Assembly (NCBI GenBank): GCA_943736015.1
Contig: OX031063.1
Span: forward strand, 34,688,172-34,752,171
Length of the DNA stretch: 64,000 nucleotides
Origin: Tridacna crocea
Taxonomy: Eukaryota; Mollusca; Bivalvia; Cardiida; Cardiidae
Direction: 5' to 3'
In this document: piece after piece, positions 35,331 to 49,500 of the stretch
Layout of the letters: every line of letters starts with the position of its first letter
How positions within the stretch are numbered: position 1 is the first letter of the stretch
Translations under genes and position numbers: made by a program
The notes under the pieces: model-generated
Told to the model about the DNA's origin: nothing
The model's input: the letters and a program-made list of their open reading frames with translations, nothing else
The model's database searches: none

Positions 35331-37590
35331 ATCAAAGTGGAGACAGAGTTTCCCATTCCAAAAACAACGGACAAATTACTTAAACGTCAAAATCGCCTGT
35401 CCTTTTTTTTTTAAACTGAAAAATAACCTTAACTTTCTTACCTTCACAAGAAAAATTGTATTGTTGTGTAGTATTAAAGGAATAAATTAATTCAAAGTAA
35501 AAAAAAGCACCAAAACATGAGACCAGTATGACATAGTGCCTACGAGGTACATCAATATATCGATATACATGGATGCTACAGCGACTCCTTGTCACTGCGC
35601 TTTTGTGAGCGGTACAGGTCAACACCAGACTCTACAGACAATAAAGTCTGATCTCTGTAGTTATAAGTAGTCTATAAACAATAATTTTCTGTGCTCATTC
35701 AGTAAAGTAAGTACGTGATCTTACATGAAAACAAACAACTGTCCAACGAATAATAGTCACCATACGTTCCATTGAACTTAATCACAAAAATAAACTTATT
35801 TCAAATCACAATTTCACGCTCCGACACTTTAAACACCAACATTCGTATTATCTTGACGGAGAGGACCAAATGACCACTGACTTTAATATTCATCATAACT
35901 TCATATTTTATTTTATGTATCAGAAATATTATTGTTGGTCTCCCGCTGCTTAGTCTGGAGTGCAAATATTAAGCGTTAAGGAGAGGGAAGTCCGAATCAA
36001 GACTTGGGCTAAGTTCATTCACTGAAAATTAATGCTGAAAATCAAGTTGAACTTCATGAATCATCATTCTTGACGCGATAGACGATGTGTAGCCACTTGC
36101 TTTTTAAAAAAAAAGAATATTTAGCAAAGGACTAGTTATACCGTTTAGTGCTAAAATAGATGAACCGTTCTCTGCACAAAAGTATCGACTCAGGTCAGCC
36201 TACACAGTCCACGCGGGCTGACCAGAGCCGAAACTTTTGGTTATTCGTCAACTTTCTGCATATCAAAGGACTATTCTACCTCGTGATTCAGACAGTTGTA
36301 GACTCCACCAAACTGACTGATTTGCTCATTATTACCTTCTTTTGACGTCATGATGACTGGCAAAGTTATCCCCCTTGTGTGGATATTTGGCATACAGGTC
36401 GTGTTTCATACCCCTCCCCAAACTTGATTTTGCACAAGTTTGCTTAAGTCTCTACTACACAAGTAACCTGTTAAAACGGTCAGCAGCCGATTTAATTTAT
36501 TGTTTTGCAATACAGAACAGATGTGGTTTGAGGTTTGACTGAACGCTGTGAATCAAAGTTCTTCTAAGTGTTTTTCTGCACGTCTATAGTTTCAAATAGT
36601 ATTTAAAACAAACGAGCTACGAAGCCAGATTAGTATCCAGGTTGTTTGACAGTTCCCGTTACTTGTAATTCCTGATGTTAATATTCCCACCTCATATTAA
36701 ATGTAATTCTGAACTTAGGTGGTAATTTTAGTAATAGAAAACAGCCGTTTCCTCTATAGTATTATCCTGAAAAATTTGCTATGATTAAAAGTGAGTACTA
36801 TTGTACTACTTTAACCAAGTCAATCCCCCCTTTTTCCCTTCTTATAATTATCATTTATACATCTAAAACCACTGTATCATCGTTACAAAGGGAGATAATA
36901 ATTATCTCCCTTTTCAGGAAACTAACAAAAGTGTCAACAAATAATTTCAAGATAGACATAAAAAGAATTTCTAGTGAGTTAGAACTGTGTAAAATTATTA
37001 TATCAGTATAAATCCTTATTTATAAACTAATAAAGACATTTTATTCCATGTTGCACTAGAAGCGTTAGGAATACCTTAATAGGCTTTGTCTATTTTTTAG
37101 TACAATGCCTGTGTAAGACACTATGCATTTTAAATGCATATATTATTGTTGGTTTACTTCAAAAACCTAGTAACTACAGCTTGCTTCAAGCTGTTGTGAC
37201 GAGATTTTTTAAGTAAATTGACGATATGTATATTCTGTGGACGCTAAAACTAAGTTTGACGTCACATTTAACAATACCTGTATTATTTGACAAGGCAAAA
37301 TAAGTCTCGGGACAGAATTATCAGGTATTTCAGCCTACAAAATTACGGACCCAGTGAAGAAGAACTTCTGGTTCCTGGTTAAAAGTAAAACAGCCCAGGA
37401 ACTTTTGCTATACTCATAGCTTTTGCTGGGTGTCTTAGTCGGAGATACGATTTTGTCTCCTACCTTGGATAGATAACTGGCGGAAATTGAGTTGAACTCC
37501 TAATGAGACTTACTTCCCTTGAACCCTCTGTATAACGCCTGCAGATACTAACCTGAAAGCGCAAGTTACGCTTACAGGCAGTGTTAATTG
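35331..37590. other. gene-free spacer
   Basis: No gene, RNA or complete element recognised. It contains a small palindrome AGGGAGATAATAATTATCTC at 36890 and a CTTCAAAAACCTAGTAACTA hairpin at about 37150-37220. Confidence 0.55.
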
Positions 37591-37596
37591 AAACCT

Positions 37597-37794
37597 GGGC
37601 CCGTATTCACCAACCATTCTTAAGAACGGTCTTTGTCTTAATCTCCAGAATTTTCTACATTTGTAAGTAACACAACTTCTGATTGGCTAAACCGAATGGT
37701 TTAGCCAATCGGCAGTTGTGTTACTTACAAATTTAAAAAATCCTTGGAGAATAAGACTGACAATATTCTCAAGAATGGTTGGTGAATATGGGCC
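37597..37794. mobile_element. foldback MITE (GTATTCACCAACC family)
   Basis: Arms starting GGGCCCGTATTCACCAACC pair along about 95 bases around GGCTAAACCGAATGGTTTAG. Confidence 0.8.
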
Positions 37795-38025
37795 AACACT
37801 GCCGTCTTGTTGACAGAGTTGATCAAGATCAGACTCTACATACGTGAAGTCAGATCTTTGATATACACTATCCGTGATCCTGAAAAATATTCTGGTGAAA
37901 AACACCCTTCATTACTATCATTGTTTATTAAGTTTTTTCTTTATTCATATAATGATTACCATTAACTGGTATTATTATCATTTCTAAATTATTTCTATTT
38001 TTCTAACGACCCACTGCTTCCAGGG

Positions 38026-38290
38026 CCCGCCCGGGTGGCTCAGTGGTGAGCGTGTCGGACTCATGACCTGGTGGTTGTGAGTTCGATACCCGGTTGAGGC
38101 GAACTTTCTTTCCGGCGAAGTTTCGCCTCACACCTCTGCTGAAGCATGTGAGAAAAGTAGTTGGTGGCTTTGGAAAGAAAGTAGTGTAAGTACCCGTGTG
38201 AAAAAGCCAGGAAACACATGTGCGTCACTGATCGCCATGATATGACCTTAGCTATTAAAGTGGCGTTAAACCCCAATACAACCAACCAAA
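38026..38290 (+). mobile_element. tRNA-derived SINE
   Basis: Box A GTGGCTCAGTGGTGAGC, box B GGTTGTGAGTTCGATACC, body with GAAAAGTAGTTGGTGGC and tail GATATGACCTTAGC then GTGGCGTTAAACC. The box spacing supports a Pol III promoter. Confidence 0.85.
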
Positions 38291-38609
38291 CACTGCTTCC
38301 AGAAAAGCCTGGCTGTAGAACATTCAAACGTGATGACCTTGCTTATACGTGGAGCCATGTGTATGAATGAAGTAAACTTGATCTAGATCAGCCTTCACTG
38401 CTACAGGGACACTTTGACCCCGATCTGTATGTAAATCAATACACAACTCATCCATTACCTTGAACCTATCTCATATGCACAGTTCAATAGTTTAAATATG
38501 CATGTTCAAGATGTAAGAACGAGAACTATAACAATTCATTACCCATTTGCACTACATGTACAAAGATGTCTTGTATAGTGGGCTTGAAAATACAACTTTT
38601 TTGCAATTT

Positions 38610-38797
38610 TGACCCTGAGAAAGAAGCCTCTTGAAAACATTGAGGGAAAAGGAGAAAATGATGGTCACCAGCATTTTCTCCTTTTCTCACAATGTTTTCT
38701 ACCCTTCACAAAACAAATTTCAAAATGTTCATTTTGTCGTCTGCAAATGCTGACGATTTGGACAAGCCAAAAATTTTGTCGTTTGGTAATGAGTTAA
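38610..38797. mobile_element. TTAA-type MITE, left end lost
   Basis: Starts at GACCCTGAGAAAGAAGCC, has the full core hairpin GGAGAAAATGATGG/CCAGCATTTTCTCC and ends GTTTGGTAATGAGTTAA. Confidence 0.7.
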
Positions 38798-39049
38798 GTA
38801 CTTGAAGTGTTATTTTAAGATATCTATGTAACGATAAAAGAGAAGGCGTTTATGACGTTTATTTTAGCACATGCCATTTAGAAACGTTAATTATGCCTAC
38901 GTCAACGGAATTGTAACGTTATTTTCTAGACAAAACAGTTTGCAAAACGTAACGTTTTTCTATCTAATTATCTTTCCAGAAAACGTCTTTTCCTTTTTCA
39001 TTTATCAATTTTGTACATGTTTTCTGAACTTATGAAAGCTTTATTTTTA

Positions 39050-40091
39050 TGCTCCCCGAAGGGCGAGCATATAGTCGCCGCTTCGTCTGTCCGTCCGTCC
39101 GTCCGTCCGTCCTTCCGTCCGTCCGTCCTTCCGTCCGAAGCGATTTCTCCACAACCTTTGGACCAAATTGGATAAAACTTTATATATGAACTCCTTAGGG
39201 TAAGGTGCCAATATACTTTTCCCGGATTACCAATTTGACCCTGTGTCATGGAAAAAAGGGGCATAATGCAAAATTGCAATTTTGACCAATATCTCATTCA
39301 GTTTTTGTCAGAATATCATGAAACTTCATGGTTACATTATTTATGGAGAGTTTTAGCACTTACCCTTCCTATTTCTAATCTGGGCGTTTTTTAAGTTGAC
39401 GTTCTATCATAGAAAAAGGGGGCTTCTTGCAAAATTCCAATTTTTACTAATATTTCATTCAGTTTTGGTCAAAATTTCATTAAACTTCATGGTTATATTG
39501 TTTTTTCAAAGTTTCACCATGTGCTCTTGTTTCTTTATCTATGTGCTTTTCAATTTGACCCTCTGTTATGGAAAAAGGGGATTTCTTGTAAAATGAAAAA
39601 GGGGCCCTAATGCAAAATTGCAATTTTTACTAATATCTTGTTCAGTTTTTGTCAACATTTCATGGTTATATCCTGTTTTACAAGTTTCAACATGTGCCCT
39701 TTGTTTTTGCATTCTATGAATTATTAATGCGCAAGTATGTCTTTCCTGGTTTCCTAAAATTAAGGCTGCATCACGGAAAAAGGGGACTTATGGAAAAAAT
39801 TGTTTTTCACTAGGTTCTCCTTTATCAGTGCTCAAAACTTTGTGAAATTTCAAATCTGAACTTGTTGGAACGTTGCCCAGGTACCTCTCTTCCTTTTTCT
39901 CAACTTCAGGCTGCGTCTCGGAAAAAAGGGGCTTCATGTAAAAAAATTGTTTTATGTAATTTTTAATACATGACTGCTCAAAATTTTATGAAATTTCGAA
40001 TTTTTAATTATTATTCAAAAATGCCACAAACCACACACCCGTTGTATTTATTGCAATGATCCAATACTGTCTTATGGGAAAAGGAGGCTTC
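39050..40091. repeat. GTCCGTCC-headed repeat with degenerate tandem units
   Basis: Begins CCCCGAAGGGCGAGCATATA, runs through (GTCC)n at 39085-39135, then holds at least six diverged units about 140-205 bases apart that share GGAAAAAGGGG and GCAAAATTGCAATTTT (near 39247, 39410, 39567, 39773, 39917 and 40077). The last unit is cut by the copy B left breakpoint. I recall similar repeats in other bivalves. Confidence 0.7.
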
Positions 40092-40218
40092 TCCGCTACA
40101 GTAGACTTGTTGAAAAACAGAAAATTACATAAAAACGGAAAGTGTTGGACTGCGCAGGCTGATCCGAGACGACACTATACGCAAATATCCAAATGCCCCT
40201 TTTTGCGTGCTTCAGGCC
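40092..40218. mobile_element. truncated CACGCG-family MITE at the copy B left edge
   Basis: Only the linker and right arm remain, starting CTACAGTAGACTTGTTG. Counterpart of the right half of 2897-3136. Confidence 0.75.
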
Positions 40219-40599
40219 AATTATAATGCATATACAAAGGCTGTCACCCCATTTTAGCCTGCACAGTCCAAGCAGGCTGCCATGGACCGAAAAATATTTC
40301 GTTCTTTCAGTATTCTCTAAGTTAACGGACGACTATACCCCAACGAACGCTTGTTTAAATAGGATACTATGGCATCCATAATTTTGTAATAACTTACTTA
40401 ACACAGTGTAAAGGATCACTGAAAACCCATTTTTTGTCAGGGAATGGCTCAAATATTTTGGTAAAACATGACAGTCAACATGTATAAAAGTTTTGTACAC
40501 GAACATTTGTTTTCAAAAGTCTAAAAATAGATCTAACACACGGTAAAACATTCTTTAGTGAGACAAATTGGCTTTTGAATCGGTTTTAGATGTAGCATT

Positions 40600-43500
40600 T
40601 TATAAGAATTCCTCCGTAAAATATTCTACATCATAAGTGTCCCTTTGAATACCTAAGTCTTTACACACTGCTACAAGTTTGTTCCGTGCTTCTGTAACAG
40701 TTTGTGCTTGAACGGCAAGGTTAGCAAACGGTTCCTCAAACAGTTCAGACTCTGAAACGGCGGTTTCACTAAACTGGTTCCAAATCACCTCTTTTGATTC
40801 TGTAAGTGATGTGAGCTTCCCTTTATATACGTCATCGACGAGCACATGACTATGTATTGAGGGCAACAGCATGGTTCCCATAATGTGGCTTCTTGAGTTA
40901 ATTTTTGGAATGTACGGTTTGATACCACAGGCAATCGTTATAGAAGCCAGCATTAGGTCGACGTCATACAAACGCTTGATCCAGTCCCGGAGATAAAACC
41001 CTCCCATTCTGGCGTTTATTTCCAAGAGTTTTGGTCCGACTGCGGTCATTTTCAGTTCTACGTTGAATGTTCCATTTGTTAAACCTTTAAAACCAATGTG
41101 CTTATACTAAGACCTCGTATAAAATATAAATATCAAATTATGTAGATTAGAAGTAGTGGTTTGATAATCAGAAATAAACTAAAAACAGAGCATATTACAT
41201 GTACATGGAGGAAGCTCGACAAACTCAAGGACATTGGAGCTTGATCTATGGCGCTTTTGGAAGGGTAGGCCTATAGGTCAAGATGAAACCGAGCAGAACA
41301 CGCAGTCTGCGTATTTATACATCTGTTGAAGAGTTAACCCTTTGCAAGATGACAAATTGCAAGACGCACCCAACTTTTAACCCTAATCCTACTAAGCGCG
41401 ACTGACTGAACTTTTGCGGACAAAGAGAGTGCAGTCTGATCTTGGATCTTCACTCTTCGACAATGATATTTTAATCTTAAATATCACATAAAAAAGTTTT
41501 AAAAGCATTATTCGGGTTTTTACATCCAGCTTGAAACTTTCTTTTAACTTACTAAGCAGGATATAGGATAACAACATGTAAGACAAACGGCAATTACATG
41601 TAGATGTATCTTATGTGCCAGGGTTTATCTATGGAAGGTTTAATAAGAAATGCTCGTTACCAGCATTTTCTCTTTCTGTCACAATGTAATCAATAATTTT
41701 GTTTTCTTTGAGGCTAATTTTTATTTCATTATCTTTTATAGTTTTTCATGTGCTTTTACAAAATAGAAAAAAAGTTTTATTTTCCAGGACTTTTAAATTT
41801 TGAAAGTAACGCAATCTTCATTGGCTGAACCATTGGGTTTAACCAACTAGAAATTGCCTTATTTTCTACTCTAATATTGGAGTTGCTGGCAATTATTGGC
41901 ACAAAACTTAACAACACTATCAAGAACCGAACTCAACATGACAAGAAGAGAACTAAACAATAGCCTTACCCAGTTCTACACAACACTGATAGGCTGCTGC
42001 CACAAGCTGGGCCTGTTTATCTTTCGGTAAACTGGATGGCATCTGAGCACATGTCTCTGTTGGAAAGATTACGACACTTTTGGTTTAAATGTTTTCTCAT
42101 TGCTGTTTTCATATGGCAACGTCGGGCAAACACTTGCAGGGTCGCTTTCAACAACCATTCTAAATTCAGGTCTGGCTTCATGTTCACCAACTTTTTTTTT
42201 TTTAAAAAATGCTTTAAGTCCTATTCTCAAGAATTTTCTAAACTTGAAGGTAACCAAGGGGTTTAGCCAACAAGGGTTTGTATTCACCATCTATTCACGA
42301 GAAAATACGTGATATAATTGTAGTTTTTTTACAGCTTACACTAACATTGTTCAATAAATCGAATATAATCTTCCAGTCAACATTAGCAAAAATCTCAAAT
42401 TGTACTAATATGTTGTAAATAGGACAAATGATTTTCGCATGAAAATTGTGTGATTTCTTAAAAAAAAAGTTGGAAATATATCTGCAAGTCCAGATATGAA
42501 AATAGATAATAGAAAATAAAGCTGAGAAGACAAACGTGAATAATAGTGACGAGACTTATTCTCAAAAAAAGACGACGTAAGAGACGTTGGAGTATAAATA
42601 TTGAACCTCTTTCTTTGAAATTTTGTCATGCCATTGTGTCATTGGTGTGTCGGCAAAAAAAAGCCTGCAGGAACCTGCCGAGTAAACATGTCTTTACTGT
42701 TTATGCATTCAAATACATTGACTCGTAGAAGCGGGCCAAAACAAGTCCATTTAGCAATGTCAAAACATTTACCTATATAAAAAGGTTCCCGAGTTGGTCC
42801 ATTATCTGAAATAAAAGCAGCAATCAACTGTCTGTTAAAGATGACAACGTCAACGTCGTGTTCGGACCCCTTATGATAGTCCATCACCAACAACGTGTTG
42901 TCAAAGCCCAAACCTATACCGGGAAAGTCTGTCTCTCGGGTCAAGGTCGTTGTTATCAGCTCATACTCCTGTATCAGTTGTTCATTGCTCTGGACAAGCT
43001 TAACACCGACAGCACTCGAGCCATGTTCCAGTTTGACGATGGCTGGGAATTCAATCCTTAAATGTAGAAAATGATCAATTGTTACGGAAGACCAATCTTT
43101 CATACATAGCTTCGTCTCGATTTAAATACATTACCTGACAACTGCGTCAGATAGTTATATCTTTGGCTCAGTGGTTATGGTATTGGTCGTTTAAACCTCG
43201 AAAAACGAGGATATTTGTCCTTCAAGGGCACCAATCTCACCGGATGCGCTTTGTTTCTTTGTTACCGACTTTGTTCGTAAGACAATAAAGAAATGAAATG
43301 GTAAGTTTGTGTGCAACAATGATCCCATTGTGGCGTTTTTTTAGCAATGCTAGGAATTTTCTCTGAAAAGTTCGGCAAAGTTACTCCTGAATCTCGAGAT
43401 CTATCAATCGCCCAATAAAACAACCGACTAATCAAAATTTGGTTCAATTTATCTGTTGGTCTATTATGTATCCAACAACCAATTGTTTGCCGATCCATCA

Positions 43501-46500
43501 GTCGGTCGCTCTGCCAGTCTTGTCCAAATAACTTACTCTTTAGTTGCAGTAATCAAGGTTCCCTTGTCCGTTATTCTGTGTGAGGCGGACGAATACAGAT
43601 AAGACCTTGGCCAGTGGGGCGTGTCGTCCTTCCTTGAGCGCAGTATTTCGAATGTCCGGCTTTTTCTCTTGGCACTCAATGCTGATTCATAACTTACTCC
43701 TACAATAATGTTGGTTTACGTATGTACATTAAACTTTAAAGTATGTTAGCAGAAGCAGCAGAAGACGCAAAAGAAAAAGGCGAAGGTGTGGAACATCAAC
43801 AATAAGCTCTGTGCGCTAGAAAAAAAATCAGAAGATTTTTTCAAGTTTAATATAAGTACTATTTTGGTTCTCTCGTCTAATCCAGAAACGTTGAAGTTTA
43901 GCTTAATATTTATTGTTTAAATAAATCTATTCTATTCACTGACGTTCTTGACAGTCTAGCAAAAATGTTCAAGCACCCTGATTGTAGTCCACTCTTATTA
44001 GTAATCTGTATTTGAACTTAAACAGTTTTGAAATTGTAATATCAAAGTCTATCTCGTTAGAGAAAATCCCAAAACTATATTCATTGAAATGATGCAAACT
44101 CAAATAAGAACTTTACCTGATTTTGACAGTTCCAACCGTTCCCGTAGTAAAGCCGCCAGCGGCCCACAATCCTCCCAGAATGTTACACAACCGTCGATCT
44201 TAAACTTCTGGTTGCTAAGCATTGTACTAATATTAATTGCGTGGTCTTCGTCAAGAAGGTGGTCCAAAAAGTTGTAGTGTATAAAATAATAGACGTGGCT
44301 TCTAGCAGCACAGTCCGAGTTCGAATCGATAAGCACAACCTGTTGATTTGAGCAAGAAAATAAGGCAAAATAAATTTGTAAAACAAATTTAAGCCCGCAC
44401 ATAAGTTGTGAATGTTTCCTCGATTGAGCATCGCTGCATGGGCATAACCAAATGTGTGATTTGTTCCTTACCCACTTATCATAACTCGGGCGATTCCAAA
44501 GCTACATCTAACCTAGTCTGTATCAAGGAGGTCGCCGCATGAAATATACTTTCAATCATGTAATTGTAAACATGGCTGCCCCTTGAATTCTATTACATGA
44601 TCTTTAACATGGCGAAGCCCTTTAAATTCTGTAATTAACGACATCAACATCTGTAATGGCGTTACCTAATCTACTGTACTGTCAAGATATGCGCACTAAA
44701 TTGATGAATTAAGCTTGACAAATACGTATAAATGAAGTATCTGTCAATTACAATGTATATAGAATGATTTCCTTTCAAAATTGAGGTTCGCAAATTTCTT
44801 TATGAATGTAGTCGTATCGTGCAAGTTGTAAAACGGTATGTTTGCGGCGAAGAAATAACATACGTGACCGAAAATCAAATTACGTAATACCACCAAAGGA
44901 TTTGATCCGCAGATGACCCGAAAGTTTGCTGAAGTTTGCTGAAGGTTTTCTAGAAGGTGGCAGCCTTTCAGGGCCCGTATTCACCAACCATTATTAAGAA
45001 CATTCTTTGTCTTAGTCTCCAGAATTTTCTACATCTGTAAGTAACACAACTTCTGATTGGCTAAACCATTCGGTTTAGCCAATCAGAAGTTGTGTTACTT
45101 ACAGATGTAGAAAATCTTGGAGAATAAGACTAAGAATATTCTCAAGAATGGTTGGTGAATACGGGCCCTGGTCTTGGTCTCACCTTTTTATGTCAACCAT
45201 CAGAGTAAAAAACCCGTGAAGATAAACCATTCCTTCGTTTCAAGAAAAATAGGTCTTCATAGATAAATAAACAGGCGCCTCCGGATGTGTCATTTGACGT
45301 AGGAAAATAACATGTGGATTGTAGAACTATGCAAGTCAATTACACACAAAAAAAAAACTTCAAAGTTAAATGTCATAGAGTAAGCTCATGATTTGAAATT
45401 TGCCTCGTTTGGCAGCTTTAACATGACCTAGTTTATAAGTCTACATCGCAGATGAATAAGTAAGAGAAACACAACCAAAACACACCAGGCATGCTATCAT
45501 TTCACCCAAAACCACTTTATAACGCCTAAAATCGAATGCAGAGAGCTCAGATAAACGCATTTACGGAATACAATAATGCGATCAATCTTAGAAGATAATT
45601 GCTGTAAACCGTTAAATGCATGACTATTCCATGAAATGGTCCACTATTGAGGTGATTTGCTAGCAGATTCTGCCATCACATTGTATCCCCAATTTCAGTA
45701 CATTGATGTTATCATATCAAGTTCGAAAACCAAATGATTGAAATATTTGCCTACTCAAGTTTTACGTTTTTCGAAACTTGCTGTACAAAAGCATCTGAAC
45801 AAAATCTTCAGTAAAACATTTAGCATTGAAATATTTGTCTACCCAAGTTTTACGTTTCCCGAAACCTGCAGTACAAAAGCATCTAAAAAAATCTTTAGTA
45901 GAACATTTAGCATCAGCTCAACTTTTAATGGCCAGAATAAAAAGTTGCGTTGAAAAGCTGTTGGAAAAGGAGAAAATGCAAACATGACCAAACAGGCCAT
46001 TACATCAATAAGCTTGCGAGCACGTTTTCAACGATCAGATATTATCCGTTTTATTTATTGATGTTCAAACGGGCTCTGTCCCTCTCTCAGTGCTACAGGA
46101 GAAAACAGAAGAATCACGGACGGCAAAGATCAGGGGCAGACTACGTGGAACTTTAAATCTGAACTGTTCACAATTTACCCAAACCTATCACACATTAATC
46201 TTTTGTGGATGACATTAGATGCTTCTTATCGCTGTCGAAAGATTTTAAGTTCATACTGAAAAAGTAACCACGCGTAAAAGAGAATATTTGAAGTGTTTGG
46301 CAAGAGTCACAAAACATACCTTTATTCCGTACGACTGACAGTCAGGCCAAATGAACCGTTTACTGTAGGCACCAGCACCGACAATAACAACAACCTTGTC
46401 CTCCATTAAGTAGAGTTGTGACCGAACCATGATATTTCGTATCCAAGGTAGGTAGCACTGGCCAAGAGATGATACTGTCCCTATCAAAGGTAAGGCAGAA

Positions 46501-49500
46501 GTACATACACTCTTAAAGTTCTACTGATGACAGCATGATGATAAACGTTTTGAAAGCAGTTTCTCTGATTTCGCAATCCTTTGAGAGTGTTTGGCAGCAA
46601 TACGCCGGAAGTCGTCCAAGGCAGGTAATGAGTATACACTTTTACTTTCCCCTTATAATTTTTTCCCGCTCATTATACTTTGTAAATTTTCGACCAAATA
46701 TAGTTGTACGGCCTCGGACGATGGACCAGAAATATTACAGTTGATGTTCGCTGACTACAGTAATCTTGATTTGTTATGAAGCATGTTGGGAAACAAGGGT
46801 CTACTGAAATGCCGTTTAACATCAGGTGATCTATTAAAGACTTCATTGTTCTACATGTACACAAAATAGACTACCAATCTAACATGAATTCATTCTGTCT
46901 GTAAAATACAAAATGGAGTTTTCCTTACCGTTTTGCCCTACGATATTTGTGTCGCAGAGATCCTGCACAAACTCACGTATCTGACAGTTTATGGTACAAT
47001 CATGACTGTTGACCTCTATACCAACCGGGACAAGCTCATCTTTCCGTAGACATAGCACCAAGTCGATTCCTGTTTTAAAGAAGAATTGATAAGTACTACT
47101 TTTCTAATGTCAACAACCCGTAAAATAACAAATATCATGCAATATCAATCGAATCAGCTACACGATCACTTGACCTTTCTGTCGGCCAGTTTTGATGATA
47201 GTTTTTAAAAGTCAAAGTGGACCTTTGAATATGGTCTTTAATTTCGCAAGATTGCCATTAGAAGATCGTAAGGACGACTTCTTTGTGTGATTTAAATGTA
47301 TTCATTTGCATTTGACTATAAGAAAACATCCAGATATCTAAAAAAAGACGCCATTCAAACGACTGTTTTCTGATCTGAAACGGTCAGCTTGTATACGATA
47401 AATATTCTAAGCTGACAAATATACCTTATATAAAAAAACAAGGAATAGGGCAGTATTTATCACAAAACATACTATAGGTTCTGCGAAGCTTTAACGCGTT
47501 GTTAGCTGTCAATGACGCCCCGAGAGCAATGAGAAGAGAGAGTCATTTATTCAAGCCATGATCTGCGTAAAGGGAGTTTTTCATCCGCGAAAAGTAACGA
47601 CTTTGTCAGCCTGAACTTGTTTTTCTTTTTGCACTTTGTTTTGTATGTCCAAGGTCCATTTTGTTCTCATGATTTAGTTGTTAGATAGCTTTTAAGAATC
47701 CATAGTTATCTGATGGTTTACTTACTTGGTATAATGGATCATGAAGATGCATCAACCTTTTACAGATAGCCAATAGCCACAACGACAAGAGAATTTTGTA
47801 TTTGTTTCAGAATATACAAATACACTTTAGCAATGTTTTCACCTCGGTAACTAACCTATCACGTCTGTTTGAGCTCTAAGACAACCTCGCTCTTCCACTG
47901 TCAAATATTTTTCCCGTTCTATGATCTCGGACATAACAGCCTCGCATTGTTCCCGCAGTCTCTTTTCAGCTCGGTCTCTCTGTTCCTTTTCAAATACATT
48001 GTAGGCTAACAGTGTGCTATCCAGAGACTGTGGGACAGTGTTGTCCCCGTTGATTGGTCGAGATCGTGATTGCATCACGCAGCTTACCTGAATTCAAATA
48101 TTCCCGAAATGCATCAGTTCGACGCTCAGACTGAAAAAACTATATCTCTTGTGTCATCGGCCTATATACATGTACATTGTACATGCTCGTAGATACAGAT
48201 AAGTGACTAAATTTTACACATTGCTTTGCCATGGAGTATGAACTTCATTGCTAAAAGCTTGTAGACCTACCGCGTTCAGAAACCATTTTTGATAGTATTC
48301 TGAGTCTACGAGTTAAGATTTTCTTTTAATCTTTGAAGCAAACCATTGTCTGATCGGCTTAACCAAAATGGTTCCACCTATTAGAATTAAGGTGCATTCT
48401 ACTCCTAACATTATTAGACTGAGGACGCACTTAATAGTGCTTGTTGTGTACTTCTGTAGCGAAGAAATTATATGAACCAATCTTATATAAGTGAAGACTA
48501 TCCAATGGCAAAACGCTTAACTTTAAACGACATAAAAATTTATTGGAACATTTCTATTTAATTACCTGCATTGTTACAGGTTTACCATTGAAATCTCGAC
48601 ACACTGTGACTCGTAATCTGAAGGATAGGTTTCTGTCAACACTCCAAGGTTTGCGTTTTTGACAGCCTGCTATAATCAAAGACAGTGAAATGTTTTTCTC
48701 CGTGTTATATATTTATATATGTGTAGACAGGCGGAAATTATTTCCAGTTTTGCAAGCGCGTACATTCTGTGTCGAGCGAAAGAAAGGAAAGTGTAAAAAA
48801 TAAAATACATATAGGTAGGCACGACAATGCTTATATCACAGTTGCAGTTGCCAACAACCAAGATGATTGCTCGAAATTTGACTTAAGTTCTACGTAAGTA
48901 CCACGTGTATAAGTTAATAAGACCTCAATATTTAATCGATGATCTTAATTCTAAATCAAAGACAAGCTATCCGATTGGCTTAGACGTTCTGGTTACTCTT
49001 CCAAATTCGAGTTACAAGTGGACCTAGAGTATATGGGAGCCATGCTCTGTGAAAAAGCAGGTTTGATACATCTGCAAACAGTATTGACTCATGTCAGCCT
49101 AGGCAGGCTAATAGGGGTTGCAGCATTATGATGGATTGCTTTCGTATAATGCGTCATGGAGATGCACTGAATCTCCTGTTCCCAAGGCTACGTGTGACTT
49201 ATTATAAAAGACTGGCGGTCTAGGAGTCTAAAAGAGCGAGGTTACTGCATATTAGTTTAAACATTTTATTCAACAGTATTAGATACAAATTTTACAAAAC
49301 AAGAGGAAATACAAATATATGATAAATATACTGAGGAAAAGGATAAGAACGGAAGCTAAGCTTATAAAGTTCTTCTCCTAGATCCGGCTTAAGGTTATTA
49401 TATTAGCATATCCTTACTAATCACTGACAAAGAACGCAATTGAAAGAAAAAGTTGTAAAACATGGTGAATATCCAAACGGTGTGGAGTGGTATTGGTAAA

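Noticed and set aside
36885-36915. AGGGAGATAATAATTATCTC palindrome as a terminator or regulatory site
   Set aside because: A short palindrome seen again near 32645 without nearby genes; more likely a repeat remnant.
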